Assembly: GCF_025698965.1 (NCBI RefSeq)
Contig: NZ_JAILWL010000012.1
Span: forward strand, 1 to 33,369
DNA from: Roseibium sp.
GTDB taxonomy: Bacteria > Pseudomonadota > Alphaproteobacteria > Rhizobiales > Stappiaceae
Direction of reading: 5' to 3'
DNA length: 33,369 nt
A model generated the notes under the pieces. That model was not told the DNA's origin and searched no databases. It saw only the letters and a list, made by a program, of their open reading frames with translations. A program made the position numbers and the translations under genes. This document shows positions 1 to 7,559 of this stretch, piece by piece (position 1 is the stretch's first letter; every line of letters starts with the position of its first letter).

Positions 1-53
1 GTCGATCAAATAGTAAGGTGTCTGGATCATTGACATCTAATACCGTATTGAAC

Positions 54-80
54 GCGGTCGAATTTTTCGAATTCGACCGC
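54..80. terminator. Perfect 11-bp hairpin, possible terminator of an upstream gene
   Basis: GCGGTCGAATT (54-64) is the exact reverse complement of AATTCGACCGC (70-80), with a 5-base loop. The 3' side is followed by AATTTG, so the U tract is poor. It may end transcription from a gene lying left of the window, or be a symmetric protein-binding site. Confidence 0.45.
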
Positions 81-844
81 AATTTGCACTTTGTTCAAAG
101 CCTCTTGCGGAGGTGGCGGTTCCGATGAGAGGCCTGATCTCCAAATCGGTTGGCAGATCTGAACTCCAAAACGCTCACCGGTCCTCTCGTTGATGCGACA
201 GATACCGTCTCAAAGCCGGTCTTTGCAAGCAGGTATGAGAATCCGCCTGAAATTCTCATTGATCCACCAGACCCGCGCGAAGGGTTCGCTCTTCAGTGCC
301 GGTCGGGCAACCAGGATCTCAGCTGAGCACATCCTGTGGGTCGGAAACCCGGATGGACGCATACACAGCTTTGGCGATCACAACCGATTGAACCATCCAT
401 CACCCTGTCAAAAAGGCGTGCCTGGAAAAATCATCGTTAAAGTTGCAGTTTCCCTCTCACCCTTCCTTGCAACATCTCTAACATTCACGAATGCGGTCAA
501 GTTACTCAAATCATGAATGAAATTACCCATTCCACTCGAGGCGATTTGCCGCGTGTCGAATTCCGCACCACCACGGTGCATTTCTGCCTATAGCGAAATC
601 TTCAATTAGCCACCACTTGCGGGCGAGTGCTTTTACCGAGCTCCCGAATGCTCAACATGAAAGAGACTGAAACGCAGAACTCACATGGAACTACAAGGTC
701 TTCATCATCCCTGATCTGTCCCCCGTCAGGACTGATTCCACGGCGATGAATACGTGAGACAAACATATTGAGACGACCGTGCCTGGTCATCCAATTTTGA
801 GCGGCTTCTGCCGAGCAGGAGGCTTTGGATTTTTACTTAAATTC

Positions 845-891
845 AAAGTATTGATTTTTCATTTCAAAAATAAAATTAAAGTATTAATTTT
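845..891. repeat. Pair of 14-bp direct repeats (AAAGTATT[G/A]ATTTT)
   Basis: AAAGTATTGATTTT at 845-858 recurs at 878-891 with a single change (G to A). The start-to-start distance is 33 bp, about three helical turns. It lies in the most AT-rich part of the porin upstream region. It may be a pair of regulator sites, but such repeats also arise by chance in AT-rich DNA. Confidence 0.3.
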
Positions 892-1265
892 AAGAGCGTC
901 AAAATCGCCTCAAATTTCCCAGCAGATTCAGGTTTGATGGTAAGTTCGGATTTTATTGATCGAGATCGTGCCCGGCTAAAATAATTTAAAATTTATTATT
1001 TAAAAACAATTAGATATTCAAAATATCATCAACTCCACAACATTTCACCGCTCAAACTCCCCGGAAATTTCAGTTTGTTCTCGTAAACAATCTGATTTTC
1101 GCAAAAATCTGCAAACCTAATAAAGATAAGTAAAAAATAGGAGAGAGATATGGGGACTCGGAATTTGGAGTTCAAGGGTGTTAAACTGTTTGTGATCTAA
1201 GTTTAAAAACGACTCGAAATCAACATGTTGCAAAAATATGACTCCCCTTTTCCAATATTCAAATC

Positions 1266-1299
1266 TTGACATTTTTGAGTTGAGAATCGAGCCTTAAGC
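1266..1299 (+). promoter_or_regulatory. Candidate promoter for the porin
   Basis: A perfect TTGACA lies at 1266-1271. The -10 at the expected spacing is weak (1289-1299, around GAGCCTTAAGC). If used, it would give a 5' leader of roughly 140 bases before the porin ATG at 1441, which is common for abundant outer-membrane proteins under post-transcriptional control. Only the -35 element is convincing. Confidence 0.25.
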
Positions 1300-1440
1300 T
1301 GCCTTTAAAGAGATGCATCTTCGAATCGATGTTTCAATCTACATTGATTTTGAAGATTAATCAGGACACTGAAAGAGCGATTTTAAAGTATTCAAATCAC
1401 ACTGCCGGTGACCTTGGAAATTTCTTTGTTGGAGATCAAA

Positions 1441-2577
1441 ATGAAACTCAAGGGCTTGATGCTCGGTGCCGCAGCAGCAGCTGCTGCCACCTCCGCCCAG
1501 GCGGCGGATCTTCCGGTAGCACCGGAACCGGTCGACTACGTTCGCGTTTGTGATGCCTATGGCGCACGCTTCTATTACATCCCGGGCACAGAGACCTGCC
1601 TGCGCGTCGGTGGTCGTGTTCGTACCCAGTTCGTCGTCAACAACGTTCTGGACAACGACAGCAGCCCCTGGGGCAATCGTGACCAGGACGGTTACTCCTG
1701 GCTCGCACGTGGCTATCTGTATCTCGATGCACGCACCGCGACCGAGTTCGGCACACTGCGCACCTACATTGCCATGTACGGCTCCTCCACCAATGGCGAC
1801 AACTCCAGCTTCACACTGGACAACGCTTACATTCAGTGGGGTGGTTTGACCGCTGGTCGTCTGACATCCAACTTCGACATCTTCACCGGTCAGGCGTTTA
1901 TCGGTGTTGTTGATCGTGACTGGTCCGACGTCACCACCAACCAGATCGCTTACACCGCAGCCTTCGGCAACGGTTTCTCCGCAACCATCGCTCTGGAAGA
2001 CCGCTCCAACCGCGAATACGGTGATTATGGCGGAACACGTGCTCCGGACGCCGTAGCTGCTATCGGCCTCTCCCAGGGGTGGGGTTCCGCACAACTGTCT
2101 GGTGCTCTGCATCAGGTTTACCCGGACGTTGCCAATAACAACGCAACCGGTGGCGAAGACAATCTCGGCTGGGCAATCGGCGGCGGTGTGAAATTCAACC
2201 TGCCGATGATCACTTCCGGTTCGAACATCTACTTCCAGGGCTTCTATGGTGATGGCGCTCTGGCATATGTCACCACATATGATGGCGTTGCGGACTACAA
2301 CGGTGACGACACGTCGTCCGGTTACTCCCTGTCGGGTGGTGTCTATGTTCAGGCTACCTCCACCATCGGCCTCGCGCTCGATGGCTCATATCTCGACATC
2401 GACGCGGCATCCGGCCTCAACGACGTGACCCGCTATGCGGTTGACGGTTCTGTACAGTGGGAGCCGGTCTCCGGCTTCGTTCTCGGTGCTGACGTCGGCT
2501 ATGCAAACGTTGACGTAGACACTCAGGGCGACCAGGACGAACTCCTCTTCGGTGTTCGTCTGCAGCGGACGTTCTGA
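1441..2577 (+). CDS. Outer-membrane porin, Rhizobiales type
   Basis: This is a 378-residue beta-barrel porin for diffusion of small hydrophilic solutes across the outer membrane. It begins with a signal peptide (MKLKGLMLG, an alanine-rich core, then AQA before ADLPVAPEP, cleaved near residue 21). The first part of the mature protein has the hallmark of alphaproteobacterial porins (Omp2b/RopA family): VRVCDAYG...YIPGTETCLRVGG, with two cysteines expected to form a disulfide. The rest alternates polar and aromatic residues as in beta strands and ends in the typical terminal Phe (QRTF). An in-frame ATG exists at 1408, but ATG 1441 is preceded by GGAGATCAAA and starts directly at the signal peptide, so I chose 1441. 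The gene is monocistronic, with a strong terminator 56 bases downstream. Family assignment is secure; substrate preference cannot be read. Confidence 0.93.
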   Translation: MKLKGLMLGAAAAAAATSAQAADLPVAPEPVDYVRVCDAYGARFYYIPGTETCLRVGGRVRTQFVVNNVLDNDSSPWGNRDQDGYSWLARGYLYLDARTATEFGTLRTYIAMYGSSTNGDNSSFTLDNAYIQWGGLTAGRLTSNFDIFTGQAFIGVVDRDWSDVTTNQIAYTAAFGNGFSATIALEDRSNREYGDYGGTRAPDAVAAIGLSQGWGSAQLSGALHQVYPDVANNNATGGEDNLGWAIGGGVKFNLPMITSGSNIYFQGFYGDGALAYVTTYDGVADYNGDDTSSGYSLSGGVYVQATSTIGLALDGSYLDIDAASGLNDVTRYAVDGSVQWEPVSGFVLGADVGYANVDVDTQGDQDELLFGVRLQRTF

Positions 2578-2632
2578 TTTGACGCGAGCTAACTGACAGC
2601 GGTCTCTGACCTCCTTGACCTCTAGTCAGTCT

Positions 2633-2672
2633 GCGGTCCGGCAGGCTCCAATCTGCCGGACCGCCCCTTTTT
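2633..2672 (+). terminator. Rho-independent terminator of the porin gene
   Basis: A perfect 12-bp GC-rich stem (2633-2644 with 2653-2664, GCGGTCCGGCAG and its complement) encloses an 8-base loop. It is followed by CCC and five T residues. It isolates the porin from the transglycosylase gene. Confidence 0.9.
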
Positions 2673-2838
2673 ACGCCTTCTTTCCAGGGTGAAATCCACT
2701 GCTCGCGTGAAAAATCTCGGCGCAAGATTTCAAAGCAAAATTCCAGTGCTGCCTCATTTTGTCCTCGCCTATGCGACAGAAAGAGTGACCTGCCCTATTT
2801 CATGATTAGATTTGGGGCGAACGGAAGGTCTCTTGGAA

Positions 2839-4875
2839 ATGCGTCTTGTCAGACTTGCGCTTGGCGCCGCCATCGTATTGGCAACCGGTTTTGACGCCAG
2901 TTCACAGCCGATCCCTCCCCGAAAAAAGATCGGCACCGAACAGCTAGACCGGGCTCAACAGCAAGAACAGCAAAAAGCGTTGCTGCCAAAGCGGCTGCGA
3001 CCCCTTGCGGACGGTTTGCAGGCGATCACGGAACGTGATTTCGACAGAGCCTGGGAAACGCATCTGACCATGACACCCGGCAGCGCTGAACGCCTCGCCC
3101 TGGAATGGTCCATCGCATCGGCGGAAGCTCCTGCGGTTTCAGCCTCCCGGCTGGCCGAGCTCGAACGCAATCTTGGCGCCTGGCCTATGCAAGCCAGGAT
3201 CAGGACGAATTATGAGCGGGCCTTCCTGAGCCGACGACCCGAAGCCGCTGAAATCATCAGTGAATTTGAGCAAAAGACACCGGAAAGCAATCTTGCGATC
3301 GTAGCTCTGATACGCGCCTATGAAGATACCGGAAACACCGAAGTGGCGACCGACCTTGCCCGGTCCTGGTGGCCGACAGCCCGTCTGAGCGCGAGGCAAC
3401 AAGCCAGATACTCTGAGATTTTCGAGGACCTTCTTCGAACGTCCGACCACAAGCGTCGCATGGACAGACTGCTTTACGACGGCAAGACAGGACAGGCATT
3501 AAGGCTTGCATCCCTGGCAAAGGCGGAAAGCCTCGCCAAGGGCCGCGCAGCTGTCATCAACAGTCGATCTGACGCCTCTCGTGAACTTAGCCGCGTCGAC
3601 GAGAGCTGGAGCGAGGATCCCGGTTATCTGTTCAGCGCCATCTTGCTGAAGCGGCGAAAAGGCGAATATGAGACTGCCGCGAACCTCCTGCAACCGACCC
3701 CCCATGATCCGGATATGCTCGTCGATCCCGACAGGTGGTGGGTGGAACGCCGGATCGTTTCGCGGGAAATGCTCGAACGGGGCAAGCGTTCGCAGGCCTA
3801 TGTCCTGGCGGCAGCCCATAGCGCGACAGGAACAGCTGCTATCGCTGATGCGGAGTTCCATGCCGGCTGGTTCGCATTGAGATTCATTGAAAAGCCCGAA
3901 ACCGCAGAAGAACATTTTGAAAAGCTTGAGGAAGTGGTGACCACTCCGATCAGCAAATCAAGAGCCCTATACTGGCTGGGCCGAGCCGCGGAAGCCGATC
4001 AGCGCCCGGACGATGCACGCAAACGCTACGAAGAAGCAGCAGGCTACCCCGGAACCTTTTATGGGCAGCTTGCCCACGAACGGCTTGGCCGTTCCCGATT
4101 GGAACTGCGAAAAGTCACCATAACCTATGAGGACCGCAAGGCGTTCAGTTCCAATCCTCTCGTGATGGCGATTACCGCGTTCGAAACCCTAGAAGATGAC
4201 CGGCGAGCCGGAATCCTGTACCGCCACCTGGCAAAAACTCTGTCAGACCCGGCTCATCTTCGCCTGCTCGCACTTCGCCTGGAATTGCAGGGGAAACATG
4301 ATGATGTTCTCACGGTCGGGAAGTCGGCCTTCAATCGAGGTATCCAGATCGAAAAACTCGCCTTTCCGACAGGTGCCATTCCGCGGGAGCAGGTCACATC
4401 AACTTCCAATCTGCCGATGATGTACGCGATCGCTCGGCAGGAGAGTGCTTTCCGCATAGATGCGGTTTCCCCGGTTGGCGCGCTGGGGTTATTGCAGGTC
4501 ATGCCACGGACCGCCAGGGCTGTAGCCAAGAGGCTTGATCTTACCTACAGCAAGAACGCGCTTGTCCGCGACCCGGCACTGAACGCAACAATCGGTGCTG
4601 CCTATTTTCAGGAACAACTCGACCGCTGGAACGGATCCTATGTATTGACGCTTGCGGCCTATAACGCCGGGCCGAAGCGTGTCGAAAACTGGCTCAAACG
4701 GTTTGGCGACCCGCGTGGCAAAAGCACGGATGAAATCATCGACTGGATCGAAAGCATCCCCTTCCCCGAAACCCGCAACTATGTCATGCGGGTGATGGAA
4801 GGATATCAGGTCTACAAAGCCAGACTGTCGCAAAGCCCGTTGAACCTCGCCAAAGATCTTGCTGCCGGCAGCTGA
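2839..4875 (+). CDS. Soluble lytic murein transglycosylase (SLT family)
   Basis: This 678-residue exported enzyme cleaves the MurNAc-GlcNAc bond of peptidoglycan with formation of 1,6-anhydro-MurNAc. It has a signal peptide (MRLVRLALGAAIVLATGFDASS), then a long helical superhelix of repeat-like helices (about residues 30-500) as in Slt70. The C-terminal catalytic domain contains RQESAF, with the catalytic glutamate at about residue 535, then GALGLLQVMP, AAYNAGP and FPETRNYVMRV. An in-frame TTG at 2812 would add nine residues; I prefer ATG 2839 because the signal peptide starts there and GGAAGG lies 10 bases upstream. It sits alone between two terminators. It lies near the flagellar block, but flagellar muramidases are usually smaller, so I read it as a general cell-wall recycling enzyme. 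Confidence 0.92.
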   Translation: MRLVRLALGAAIVLATGFDASSQPIPPRKKIGTEQLDRAQQQEQQKALLPKRLRPLADGLQAITERDFDRAWETHLTMTPGSAERLALEWSIASAEAPAVSASRLAELERNLGAWPMQARIRTNYERAFLSRRPEAAEIISEFEQKTPESNLAIVALIRAYEDTGNTEVATDLARSWWPTARLSARQQARYSEIFEDLLRTSDHKRRMDRLLYDGKTGQALRLASLAKAESLAKGRAAVINSRSDASRELSRVDESWSEDPGYLFSAILLKRRKGEYETAANLLQPTPHDPDMLVDPDRWWVERRIVSREMLERGKRSQAYVLAAAHSATGTAAIADAEFHAGWFALRFIEKPETAEEHFEKLEEVVTTPISKSRALYWLGRAAEADQRPDDARKRYEEAAGYPGTFYGQLAHERLGRSRLELRKVTITYEDRKAFSSNPLVMAITAFETLEDDRRAGILYRHLAKTLSDPAHLRLLALRLELQGKHDDVLTVGKSAFNRGIQIEKLAFPTGAIPREQVTSTSNLPMMYAIARQESAFRIDAVSPVGALGLLQVMPRTARAVAKRLDLTYSKNALVRDPALNATIGAAYFQEQLDRWNGSYVLTLAAYNAGPKRVENWLKRFGDPRGKSTDEIIDWIESIPFPETRNYVMRVMEGYQVYKARLSQSPLNLAKDLAAGS

Positions 4876-4995
4876 GTTTGCAGCCTGGAGACACTCGCTG
4901 TCCCCAAACGCAAGTGAAATGAAAAGCCGGTTCATTGGATCCACCATCCGGTGACCGATTTTCGGCAATCGGCAAAAGCGTAGCAGCTCGGGACA

Positions 4996-5030
4996 AAAAT
5001 TGCCGGGTCCAGCATCTAACCGGCAATTTT
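4996..5030 (+). terminator. Terminator of the lytic transglycosylase gene
   Basis: AAAATTGCCGG (4996-5006) is perfectly complementary to CCGGCAATTTT (5020-5030) across a 13-base loop. The stem is flanked by A residues on the left and T residues on the right, so it could act in both directions. It lies 120 bases after the stop of the transglycosylase gene. Confidence 0.7.
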
Positions 5031-5310
5031 GACACGCCAAATCTCCCACCATCGAAGGCCTGGAAACTCAGGGTTGCAGGCATCACAGCTTTGTTTTTCT
5101 GGATATCGCTCTGTTTTCCGCCGAATACCTGTCATTTTTTGCCCGTAAATCCTCAAACCCTAGGTGAACTGTTCGACTGGACGACACAATTTCAACACAT
5201 TCCGGTCAAAAAGCCGATTGGAACTACGCACATCTACGAATTAACAATTTGTAAACTATAATTTACTTCAAAATTTTAGCGAAATATATAACAAAAACAT
5301 TGGTAGGCAC

Positions 5311-5373
5311 TTTTTTCCTAGCTGAAGGAAATTTTTTCCTAGTAAAAAGCAAAATTTTCCTAGTAAAAATCTT
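5311..5373. repeat. Three tandem 21-bp repeats with TTTTCCTAG core, operator-like
   Basis: The core TTTTCCTAG occurs at 5313-5321, 5334-5342 and 5355-5363, exactly 21 bp apart each time, which puts all three on the same face of the helix (two turns). Copies two and three extend to TTTTCCTAGTAAAA, a near-palindrome around CTAG. The array ends about 100 bases before the sigma factor gene. This is the geometry of a cooperative regulator-binding array; the regulator is unknown. Confidence 0.75.
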
Positions 5374-5475
5374 CTTAACCTTAACTTTTTTCCGCCTGAA
5401 CTTGGTTATTACTACGTTATAGACTTGTAGCTGCCGCTACGAACCACTTTTGCCCCGCGACTTGGGAAGATGGAT

Positions 5476-6144
5476 ATGGGTGTTGCGATATCAAAGTCTG
5501 AGACCACCGACATCGAGTTTGTGACTGATGAAGGCCTCCAGACGGACGAGATGCCTGCAGTGACGCCTGAGATACTCACAACCCTCTCGGACGACGATCT
5601 ACTGGCGCTGATCGCAAAGGACAGGGAAGACGCCTTTCAGACACTAGTCGAACGTCATGTCGACCGGGGCTATGCCGTCGCCTTTCGCATCCTTCGAAAC
5701 GGCCCCGACGCCGAGGATGTTGTTCAGGACGCATTTCTGCGGGTCTGGACTCGCCGGGAAATGTGGCAAAGCGGCCGTGCAAAATTCTCAACCTGGCTAT
5801 TTCGGGTAGTCAGCAACCGTTGTATCGACTTCTTGCGCAAGCCCAGAGCCGAGACGGTGGACGAGCTCCCGGAACTGGAAGACGATGCCTGCGATCAATG
5901 TCAGGATCTGGAACGCCAGGAAGCGACCGAGCTTCTGGAACAGGCGATGATGAAACTGCCGGACCAGCAAAGGATTGCACTCGTGTTTTCTTATAACGAG
6001 AACATGAGCAATGGCGAGATTGCAGAAATCATGGATACTACTGTATCGGCTGTCGAATCCCTGCTGAAACGTGGACGTCAAAAACTGCGCGAACTGCTTA
6101 AGAAACAGGGTGCCGATATCTTGACGGCATTTACGAATAGTTAA
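5476..6144 (+). CDS. ECF-type RNA polymerase sigma factor (sigma-70 family)
   Basis: A 222-residue sigma factor with only regions 2 and 4, the layout of extracytoplasmic-function sigmas. After an unusual acidic N-terminal extension of about 35 residues, region 2 carries DAFQTLVERHV, the DAEDVVQDAFLRVW core-binding motif and FSTWLFRVVSNRCIDFLRK. Region 4 carries LPDQQRIALVF, then a helix-turn-helix (MSNGEIAEIMDTTVSAVESLLKRGR). ATG 5470 would leave no room for a ribosome-binding site; ATG 5476 has GGGAAG six bases upstream, so I chose it. No anti-sigma gene is adjacent. It lies 130 bases before the flagellin gene in the same direction, directly after a phased repeat array, so control of the flagellar block is a reasonable inference but not shown. 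Confidence 0.88.
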   Translation: MGVAISKSETTDIEFVTDEGLQTDEMPAVTPEILTTLSDDDLLALIAKDREDAFQTLVERHVDRGYAVAFRILRNGPDAEDVVQDAFLRVWTRREMWQSGRAKFSTWLFRVVSNRCIDFLRKPRAETVDELPELEDDACDQCQDLERQEATELLEQAMMKLPDQQRIALVFSYNENMSNGEIAEIMDTTVSAVESLLKRGRQKLRELLKKQGADILTAFTNS

Positions 6145-6220
6145 CTCTACTTTTTCCGTTGAAAATAAAATTCGCCTGAAAACAGACGACTGCTCCGTTG
6201 AACTGTCAGAGCGTGGGTAA

Positions 6221-6238
6221 CCGCGCCGACCGCGCCGA
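6221..6238. repeat. Tandem 9-bp repeat in the flagellin leader
   Basis: CCGCGCCGA occurs twice back to back (6221-6229 and 6230-6238), starting 53 bases before the flagellin ATG. It is GC-rich in an otherwise mixed leader. It may be a regulator or RNA-binding site, or simple slippage. Confidence 0.35.
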
Positions 6239-6274
6239 ATGGTGGGCGTGGACTTGTGACATCAGGAGAACACG

Positions 6275-7447
6275 ATGCCTGTTATTTCGACAAACACCGC
6301 GGCTAACACAGCAGTCCGCTACCTGAACTCCAATGCGGCCGAGCAATCCGATTCCCTGGCCAAACTCGCCAGTGGTTCCAGCATCACCAAAGCATCGGAC
6401 GATGCTGCCGGCCTTGCCATTGCCACCAAGATTTCTTCCGACGTCGCCGCTCTCGAGCAAGCCTCAACCAATGCGTCTCACGGAATTTCCGTCCTGCAGA
6501 CCGCCGATGGCGGTGCAGCGAATGTCAGCGACATTCTGGAACGCATGAAGACCCTCGCCTCACAATCGGCCTCCGGTACCGTAACCGATACCGAACGTGC
6601 CTACATCCAGGCGGAATTCGAACAGCTTCAGGAAGAAATCGACGGAATTGCAGAAAGCACCCGCTATAACGGCCAGAGCCTTCTGGACGGCTCCAGCGAC
6701 TTCTCCGACGACACCGTCGAAACAGCCGCAACCACAACCGGTGCGACCTCCGCCGCCACGGTGACCGCCGATACGACCGGCAGCTTCACCATCAATGACA
6801 TCGAAATCGAACTGTCCTCCGACGACACATCCTTTACGGTCGATGAAATGGTGGAGCAGATCAATGCCAGCCTTCAGGCCGAGGGCGAATACACGATTGT
6901 CGCATCCAGCGAGTCAGGCACGCTGACCCTTACGACACTCGAAACCGGCGAAAACGCCTCGATCGAGCTGGTTGATGGCAGCGGCACTCTCAATCTGGCA
7001 ACACTTGGGTTCACGGCAGGAACCTACACCGGCACCTCCACCGAGGTGGATACGACAGGCTCAGACATCGTGGTTGGATCGTCTTCGGCCGACACAATCA
7101 ACCTGACTCTGCCGGAACTGACAAGCGAAGCGCTTGGCATCGACGGCCTCGACATCTCCTCAGCCGATGGTGCGAAAGAAGCCCTTTCGGTTCTCGACAT
7201 GGCGATTGACGAAGTGTCCAACGCCCGTGCGGAAATGGGGGCAACCATGTCCCGGTTCGAATTCCGCTCTGCACAGATCGACACCAGCATCGAAAATCTC
7301 GATGCGGCACAATCGGCCATCGCCGATGTCGACATTGCAAAGGAACAGGCTGAACTTTCGGCCGCCAGCGTGAAAGTTCAGGCTGCTGTTGCCGCAGCCT
7401 CACAGGCAAACGAAATGCCGGAAAACCTCCTGTCCCTGATCCGCTAA
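6275..7447 (+). CDS. Flagellin (filament protein)
   Basis: A 390-residue flagellin, the repeating subunit of the flagellar filament, exported by the type III flagellar apparatus. The conserved N-terminal D0/D1 region starts MPVISTNTAANTAVRYLN and contains LASGSSITKASDDAAGLAI and the TRYNGQSLLDGS motif. The C-terminal D1/D0 region has NARAEMGATMSRFE and ends ANEMPENLLSLIR. Between them, about residues 140-280, lies a surface domain rich in Thr, Ser and acidic residues, with a flagellin_IN-like motif (GSFTINDIEIEL ... GTLTLTTLETGENASIEL). There is no cysteine, and no lysine between residues 92 and 301. The start has AGGAGA seven bases upstream. fliD follows after a structured 112-base spacer. 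Confidence 0.96.
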   Translation: MPVISTNTAANTAVRYLNSNAAEQSDSLAKLASGSSITKASDDAAGLAIATKISSDVAALEQASTNASHGISVLQTADGGAANVSDILERMKTLASQSASGTVTDTERAYIQAEFEQLQEEIDGIAESTRYNGQSLLDGSSDFSDDTVETAATTTGATSAATVTADTTGSFTINDIEIELSSDDTSFTVDEMVEQINASLQAEGEYTIVASSESGTLTLTTLETGENASIELVDGSGTLNLATLGFTAGTYTGTSTEVDTTGSDIVVGSSSADTINLTLPELTSEALGIDGLDISSADGAKEALSVLDMAIDEVSNARAEMGATMSRFEFRSAQIDTSIENLDAAQSAIADVDIAKEQAELSAASVKVQAAVAAASQANEMPENLLSLIR

Positions 7448-7456
7448 CACCCAGTT

Positions 7457-7519
7457 CCCGGGTCGCCAAGAGTTAGCCCCTCGTAAGATCTGCGTAAGCA
7501 GACACCGCGGCGGCCCGGG
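7457..7519 (+). repeat. Nested RNA hairpins between flagellin and fliD
   Basis: CCCGGGTCGCC (7457-7467) can pair with GGCGGCCCGGG (7509-7519) over 11 bp, with one G-U pair. Inside the 41-base loop, TCTGC-GTAA-GCAGA (7489-7502) forms a second stem with a GNRA-type tetraloop. No T tract follows, so this is not a standard terminator. It may end or protect the abundant flagellin mRNA 3' end and reduce read-through into fliD, or control fliD translation. Confidence 0.6.
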
Positions 7520-7559
7520 AAACCCCTTTCAAGCTCTTCCTGACGGCGGGATATTCGCG

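Larger units (their letters stand above)
1..1440. other. Gene-free AT-rich region upstream of the porin
   Basis: I see no convincing gene here. The longest open frames (190-516 plus, 602-790 minus) have no recognisable motif, no good ribosome-binding site and atypical composition. Bases from about 830 to 1300 are markedly more AT-rich than the rest of the window. The stretch holds a perfect hairpin (54-80), a near-identical 14-base direct repeat (845-858 and 878-891) and a possible -35 box before the porin. It could be a long regulatory region or decayed intergenic DNA. Confidence 0.6.
4876..5475. other. Gene-free spacer with terminator and upstream control region of the sigma factor
   Basis: No credible gene is seen in these 600 bases. 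The left part holds the terminator of the transglycosylase (4996-5030). From about 5235 to 5440 the DNA turns very AT-rich and contains three phased 21-bp repeats (5311-5373), followed by a poor promoter-like stretch (CTGAAC at 5396-5401, TATAGA at 5418-5423) about 50 bases before the sigma factor start. Confidence 0.6.

Noticed and set aside
190-516. 108-aa open frame in the left gene-free region
   Set aside because: No ribosome-binding site, no recognisable motif and composition unlike the real genes nearby. I treat it as a chance frame.
1357-2112. Long (251-aa) minus-strand frame opposite the porin
   Set aside because: The plus frame is a clear porin with signal peptide and family motifs. 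The antisense frame is a shadow produced by the codon bias of the porin.
4489-5052. 187-aa minus-strand frame overlapping the end of the lytic transglycosylase
   Set aside because: It lies mostly antisense to the catalytic domain, crosses the terminator and has no domain pattern.
4935-5261. 108-aa plus-strand frame after the transglycosylase
   Set aside because: It runs through the 4996-5030 terminator hairpin, lacks a ribosome-binding site and has no family resemblance.
5374-5385. TTAAC-CTTAAC near the sigma factor, considered as a CtrA site
   Set aside because: The CtrA consensus needs TTAA-N7-TTAA; here the two halves are only two bases apart. A TTAA pair at about 15481-15497 has eight bases between halves, also wrong.
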